Source: Clostridiales bacterium DTU087 (GTDB lineage Bacteria > Bacillota > Limnochordia > DTU087). From it: a stretch of DNA of 36,642 nucleotides. Every line of letters begins with the position of its first letter. The first letter of the stretch is position 1. The notes below the pieces were generated by a model. The model was not told the origin of the DNA. It made no database searches and worked only from the letters and a program-made list of their open reading frames with translations. This document shows, piece by piece, positions 30,152-36,642 of this stretch. Both the position numbers and the translations under genes were made by a program. The stretch spans positions 1-36,642 of the forward strand of contig LFTN01000109.1 in NCBI GenBank assembly GCA_001513495.1, in the 5' to 3' direction.

Positions 30152-30721
30152 ATGATGCACAGACATAGGAGATGGAATACTGCCGGACTAGGGACATTGA
30201 CAAAATCCCTGTGCTTCGCAGTGCTTCTTGCAGCGGTGGTGGTTCTAAACGCTGCAGGAGAGCCGGCAGCCGCCAGTGTGGGAAGTGCCGTTCCAAGGGT
30301 TGGCTATAGGGCCCCTGATATCACGGTCAAGACACTGACGGGCACTGAGGTCACCTTGGGGGAGCAGCTGGGTACTCCCATCTTCATCAACTTCTTTGCC
30401 ACTTGGTGCTATTTTTGCAGGGTGGAAATGCCGCATATTGAATCTCTGTATGAAGAGGTTGGCGACGAAGTCAATTTTATGATCGTCGACATTGGGGAAA
30501 GCAGGGAGACGGTTACTGCTTACTTTGAAGCAGAAGGATGGACGGTACCGGCATACCTGGATTCCACCGGAGCCGCAGGCAACCGCTATGCTGTCCGGGG
30601 GCTGCCGACATCATTTTTCATTGACAGTGACGGAGTCATTCGAGATATGGTGATTGGCGCAATGACCGAAGCGAGGCTGCGGCAGGGGATTGAGTCTATC
30701 CTGTCGGCAGGTTCAGATTAA
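30152..30721 (+). CDS. TlpA/ResA-like thioredoxin-family redoxin, secreted or membrane-anchored
   Basis: N-terminal hydrophobic segment; FINFFATWCYFCRVEMPHIESLYEEV with CxxC; cis-Pro region GLPTSFFID. Confidence 0.88.
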   Translation: MMHRHRRWNTAGLGTLTKSLCFAVLLAAVVVLNAAGEPAAASVGSAVPRVGYRAPDITVKTLTGTEVTLGEQLGTPIFINFFATWCYFCRVEMPHIESLYEEVGDEVNFMIVDIGESRETVTAYFEAEGWTVPAYLDSTGAAGNRYAVRGLPTSFFIDSDGVIRDMVIGAMTEARLRQGIESILSAGSD

Positions 30722-30796
30722 TGAGGCTAAGCTAATAGGCACATGAGCACGGTTGAACCCCTGTAGATAGTCAAGACTATAGGGCGGTATTACATG

Positions 30797-30830
30797 GCGA
30801 TTCGCCTCCTGCGGGGCGATCGCTTTTTTT
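30797..30830 (+). terminator. Intrinsic terminator after the TlpA-like gene
   Basis: GCGATTCGCC...GGCGATCGC stem (one bulge) followed by TTTTTTT. Confidence 0.75.
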
Positions 30831-30843
30831 GTGTCTTGTACCC

Positions 30844-30872
30844 TTGCACCGGATGGTTCGGTTTGGTAATAT
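30844..30872 (+). promoter_or_regulatory. Putative promoter for the HTH-unknown-AAR-like cluster
   Basis: TTGCAC (30844-30849), 17 nt, TAATAT (30867-30872); inverted repeat GCACA-aaac-TGTGC at 30881-30894 near the expected start site. Confidence 0.5.
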
Positions 30873-30947
30873 GGGACTGAGCACAAAACTGTGCACAATG
30901 CAGCGGCAGACCTACTGCCGCCGAAGGTGGTTGGTAGCGTGGGCCTG

Positions 30948-31466
30948 ATGCGGATTGGGGAGAAGCTTGTCAGTACCAGCCGAATTCATAGGGTGGTGGA
31001 CCAAATCCTAGAGCTGCGCTCCCAAGGGCAGTCTCAGCAGGAAGTTGCCGAACAGATCGGGGTTGACCGTACCTTTATTTCCAGAATGGAGGGCCTCGGG
31101 GAGGTTCGCAAAGGGGAGCGCATAGCGGTAATTGGCTTTCCCATCGGCAATAAGGAAGAGATTGAGGGTATTGCCCAGGAAGAAGGCGTGGATTTTGTAT
31201 GGGTGATGACTAATGAGGAACGCTGGCAATTTGCCGAGGATCGCAGCGGGGCCAAGCTGGCCAACGAATTGATGGTCCTCTTCTCTCGGCTGCGGGATTT
31301 TGATACCATCATCTTTCTCGGTTCCGATATGCGGATTAAGCTGGTGGAGGCCATGCTGGCCCCAGAGACTGTACTAGGTATCGAACTGGGAAAATCGCCA
31401 ATCCGTGAAGATAAGTATGTGGATCCGACAGAGTTTCGAGCCTTAATTCGCTCTTTGAGCACCTAA
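30948..31466 (+). CDS. HTH DNA-binding transcriptional regulator with a C-terminal alpha/beta putative effector domain
   Basis: HTH: VDQILELRSQGQSQQEVAEQIGVDRTFISRMEGLGEVRKG; then ERIAVIGFPIGNKEEIEGIAQEEGVDFVWVM... Track start is GTG 30891; MRIGEKLVS at 30948 judged more likely. Confidence 0.8.
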   Translation: MRIGEKLVSTSRIHRVVDQILELRSQGQSQQEVAEQIGVDRTFISRMEGLGEVRKGERIAVIGFPIGNKEEIEGIAQEEGVDFVWVMTNEERWQFAEDRSGAKLANELMVLFSRLRDFDTIIFLGSDMRIKLVEAMLAPETVLGIELGKSPIREDKYVDPTEFRALIRSLST

Positions 31467-31520
31467 AGGGCAGTCAGCCCTGTGTCTTGGAACAATTCTC
31501 TTTCCGATGGAGGCGCTACT

Positions 31521-32438
31521 GTGAAGCATGTAGTGAGTATCAGCATTGGTTCCTCTAAACGGGATCATCGAGCAGAGCTGGAGATCTTGGGTGAGAGGTT
31601 TCTCATTGAACGTATTGGTACCGATGGCGATATGGATAAGGCTGTGGAACTGATCCGCCAGCTGGACGGCAAAGTGGATGCTTTCGGCCTCGGCGGCATG
31701 GATATGTACATCTATGCGGGAAATCGTCGGTATACTATTCGGGACTCTAAGCGCTTTTCCTCGGCGGCGGAGCGAACCCCTTTGGTTGACGGCTCGGGGC
31801 TCAAAAACACCCTAGAGCGAAAGGTCGTAGATTTCCTGCAGGAAAAGATGCAGCTAGAGCTGAAGGGACGCCGTCTGCTGATGGTGGCTGCAGTGGATCG
31901 TTTTGGCATGGCAGAGGCCTTTGCCTTGGCTGGATGTGACATGGTGATTGGAGATCTGATGTTTGGGCTGGGGATACCAATCCCCTTGCACAATCTGAGA
32001 ACCCTTGCTGCGGTAGCCCGGGTTGCAGCTCCTGTTGCTGTGCGGCTTCCCTTTGAGGTACTGTATCCTACCGGCAGCAAGCAGGAGCAGTCCAAGGTCA
32101 AGTACTCCAGATACTACCACTGGGCAGATATCATTGCCGGGGACTACCTGTTTATCAGCAGGCATATGCCGGAGGATCTGCGAGGGAAGATAATTGTGAC
32201 CAATACCGTTACCGAGGATGATGTCACCGGATTGAGGCGCAGGGGTGTAGAGATGCTGATCACCTCGACACCGAATCTCTGTGGGCGTTCCTTTGGTACC
32301 AACGTGATGGAAGCGGTGCTGGTGGCATTGATGGGCAAGCGGCCGGAGGAGATCATGCCGGAGGATTATCTAGCCATGCTGGATGCCCTCAACTTCACTC
32401 CCCGAGTGGAGTACTTACAGGCCAGTACCCGTTGTTAA
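31521..32438 (+). CDS. Conserved protein of the type often auto-named 'quinate 5-dehydrogenase'; function unclear
   Basis: MKHVVSISIGSSKRDHRAELEILGERFLIERIGTDGD...VDAFGLGGMDMYIYAGNRRYTIRDS. GTG 31521 preceded by GGAGG. Family name recalled, not searched. Confidence 0.65.
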   Translation: MKHVVSISIGSSKRDHRAELEILGERFLIERIGTDGDMDKAVELIRQLDGKVDAFGLGGMDMYIYAGNRRYTIRDSKRFSSAAERTPLVDGSGLKNTLERKVVDFLQEKMQLELKGRRLLMVAAVDRFGMAEAFALAGCDMVIGDLMFGLGIPIPLHNLRTLAAVARVAAPVAVRLPFEVLYPTGSKQEQSKVKYSRYYHWADIIAGDYLFISRHMPEDLRGKIIVTNTVTEDDVTGLRRRGVEMLITSTPNLCGRSFGTNVMEAVLVALMGKRPEEIMPEDYLAMLDALNFTPRVEYLQASTRC

Positions 32439-32474
32439 AAAAGGTTCAATAGACAACCGATGAGGTGATATTTT

Positions 32475-33572
32475 TTGGAACGGTTCGCATTCATTATCCA
32501 CCCACTTGAGATTGAAGATGTTGCTCGCAAATTCCCTTCAGCCCAGCGGATGCCGGCGTCCTGGCTTGAGAGCCTGCTTAGGCATAGCCCGCCCATCAAG
32601 GCATCCCACATTAAAGGTGTCCGTTCCCTCCAGGGCACGGAGGCAGAGGGATGGTTCATCGGCTGTCTGTTGACCTCCAAGCAGATGATGGAGCTGCCGG
32701 AGCAAGATGTATTGGATAAGATCATCAAGTCGGCAAGAAAAGCGGAGCAGCTCGGTGCTGGGATTGTAGGCCTGGGCGCCTTTACGGCGGTGGTTGGCGA
32801 TGCAGGTGTGACGGTAGCTGAGAATGTCGGCATCGCAGTGACCACTGGCAACAGCTACACTGTCGCGACGGCTTTGGAAGGGATACGCTATGCCGCCGAT
32901 TTAATGGATGTTTCCATTGCTGATGCGTCGGTTACCGTCCTAGGTGCCACCGGCTCCATCGGTTCTGCATGTGCCCGGATACTGGCACGGGACGCGGGCA
33001 ACATGACAATGGCAGCCCGTTCCCTAGACAGGCTGGAAGAACTGGCGTCCAGGATTGAGGCAGAGGCCGGCTTGCGGCCTCAAGTGACCATTGACTTGGC
33101 TGCGGCTTGCCGCGGGGCAGACATAATTGTGGCTGTTACCAGCGCTACAGGCGCCGTGGTGGAGCCGGAATGGCTGAAGCCGGGAGCAATAATTTGTGAC
33201 GTTGCCAGGCCCCGGAATGTCTCCCGCCGGGTAGCAGATGTCCGCCAGGACGTATTAGTCTTTGAAGGCGGTGTAGTGGAGGTGCCGGGAGATGTCGACT
33301 TCGGTATGGATTTCGGCTTTCCGGCCAAGACCGCCTATGCCTGCATGGCTGAGACGATGATTCTAGCCCTTGAGGGCCGATACGAGAATTTTACATTGGG
33401 CCGGGATCTGTCAGTGGCACAGATAGATGAGATTAGCCGGTTGGCTGCCCGCAACGGCTTTCGGCTGGCTGGGCTCCGCAGCTTTGAGCGAGCTGTCAGC
33501 AGGGAGTGGATTCAGCGGGTCAAAGAAAATGCCGACAGGGCCAGCAGGGGGGTTGCCGCGAAAGGCATGTGA
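32475..33572 (+). CDS. Reductase resembling cyanobacterial long-chain acyl-ACP reductase (AAR) / shikimate dehydrogenase-like Rossmann protein (TTG start)
   Basis: AFIIHPLEIEDVARKF N-terminus, GLGAFTAVV, TTGNSYTVATA, VTVLGATGSIGSACARILA, ARSLDRLEEL, VFEGGVVEVPGDVDF, YACMAETMILALEGRYENFTLGRD. Similar in order to cyanobacterial AAR recalled from memory. Confidence 0.75.
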   Translation: MERFAFIIHPLEIEDVARKFPSAQRMPASWLESLLRHSPPIKASHIKGVRSLQGTEAEGWFIGCLLTSKQMMELPEQDVLDKIIKSARKAEQLGAGIVGLGAFTAVVGDAGVTVAENVGIAVTTGNSYTVATALEGIRYAADLMDVSIADASVTVLGATGSIGSACARILARDAGNMTMAARSLDRLEELASRIEAEAGLRPQVTIDLAAACRGADIIVAVTSATGAVVEPEWLKPGAIICDVARPRNVSRRVADVRQDVLVFEGGVVEVPGDVDFGMDFGFPAKTAYACMAETMILALEGRYENFTLGRDLSVAQIDEISRLAARNGFRLAGLRSFERAVSREWIQRVKENADRASRGVAAKGM

Positions 33573-33607
33573 CTTTCTTCGGCGGGTTTATCCAAATCCA
33601 GCACGGG

Positions 33608-33636
33608 TTGACATCACCTGGATCACTGGCTATAAT
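33608..33636 (+). promoter_or_regulatory. Consensus sigma-A promoter for greA-lysS
   Basis: TTGACA (33608-33613), exactly 17 nt, TATAAT (33631-33636). Confidence 0.8.
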
Positions 33637-33686
33637 AGGAGCCGCAATGCAGGGGTCAGGGTGGTTGACCGCCTGATTGACACTTA

Positions 33687-33714
33687 AGTACCCGGCAGCA
33701 ATTAGCCGGGTACT
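33687..33714 (+). promoter_or_regulatory. Perfect 10-bp hairpin in the greA leader
   Basis: AGTACCCGGC-agcaatta-GCCGGGTACT; no U-tract follows. Confidence 0.6.
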
Positions 33715-33729
33715 ATGGTGCGCAGTTGG

Positions 33730-33836
33730 CTTAGAACTAAACGACTGTCCTGGATGGGAGCCGGGGTTATCAGTCAGTATAAAAGTATAGGGCAGCACAA
33801 ATATTAAGTTTTGATTTGGCTGCCCGGTGTTCTAAG
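33730..33836 (+). promoter_or_regulatory. Putative multi-stem structured leader RNA upstream of greA
   Basis: P1 CTTAGAAC 33730-33737 / GTTCTAAG 33829-33836; P2 GACTG 33743-33747 / CAGTC 33771-33775; P3 GGGCAGC(a)CAAAT 33790-33802 / ATTTGGCTGCCC 33814-33825. Confidence 0.5.
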
Positions 33837-33862
33837 TTAGCACGGACGAGGGAGAGAGCTGT

Positions 33863-35934
<2,072 letters not shown>

Positions 35935-35943
35935 CGACGGGGC

Positions 35944-35973
35944 TTGACAATGTGCGGAGCGGCGTGGTATTAT
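35944..35973 (+). promoter_or_regulatory. rrn promoter P1
   Basis: TTGACA (35944-35949), 18 nt, TATTAT (35968-35973). Confidence 0.65.
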
Positions 35974-36113
35974 CAAAAAGCCGCAGGGGCGGCAACAGAT
36001 TCTTAACATTAGATTGGCTGGTGGATGGAAGCCTTGGGGCAGTGAACAGTGCCGACAGGCCTGTTGCCCGAGGGGAAATTCATCAGCGGGACACCGCAAG
36101 TAAGAAAATGGTG

Positions 36114-36142
36114 TTGACAGGTTAAGAAGAGGCTAGTATAAT
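36114..36142 (+). promoter_or_regulatory. rrn promoter P2
   Basis: Perfect TTGACA (36114-36119), 17 nt, TATAAT (36137-36142), about 130 nt upstream of 16S. Confidence 0.85.
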
Positions 36143-36269
36143 AAGAACTTGCCGGATGGTTGAGTCCGGCGGGGAACCTTGAACCTTGAAAACTAGACAG
36201 CGTACAGAAAGCTTGTGCGTCAAGAATTAATTAGCCAGAATCGAATCCCGTCAGGGATTTGGATAATCT

Positions 36270-36642
<373 letters not shown>

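Noticed and set aside
33427-33687. 86-aa ORF overlapping the end of the AAR-like gene and the greA promoter
   Set aside because: Out of frame with a supported CDS and contains the promoter; no domain.

Overview
Window of about 36.6 kb from a Firmicutes-type genome (Clostridia/Limnochordia-like gene content; lineage not determined). It is densely coding and almost entirely + strand. It runs from the 3' end of a FecCD-type ABC permease to the first ~370 nt of a 16S rRNA gene. Recognisable genes in order: phosphoglucomutase-family protein, HtrA-like protease, rlmH, an L-fucose/L-arabinose isomerase-family protein (-), glyS, rex, a sugar ABC transporter (ATPase, permease, binding protein), an MCP (-), fhs, ndk, a SPOR-SpoIID-propeller fusion, speE, argS, a membrane protein, pyrG, a DUF151 nuclease-family protein, a CpXC/zinc-ribbon unknown, class II fba, rho, a LysM-M23 protein, rpmE, dusB, a TlpA-like thioredoxin, an HTH regulator, a 'quinate 5-dehydrogenase'-type unknown, a protein resembling cyanobacterial acyl-ACP reductase (AAR), greA, lysS and 16S rRNA. 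The best novelty candidate is the three-gene cluster at about 30.9-33.6 kb (HTH regulator with an alpha/beta effector domain, unknown enzyme-like protein, AAR-like reductase), which interrupts an otherwise ancestral dusB-(greA)-lysS-rrn block. Second is the long, apparently structured greA-lysS 5' leader (33643-33862) behind a perfect TTGACA-N17-TATAAT promoter. Other candidates are a nested hairpin in the rho leader, a C/U-rich hairpin before pyrG, and an unexplained hairpin-rich intergenic region at 11.5-11.6 kb. I saw no CRISPR array, transposon, prophage or tRNA.
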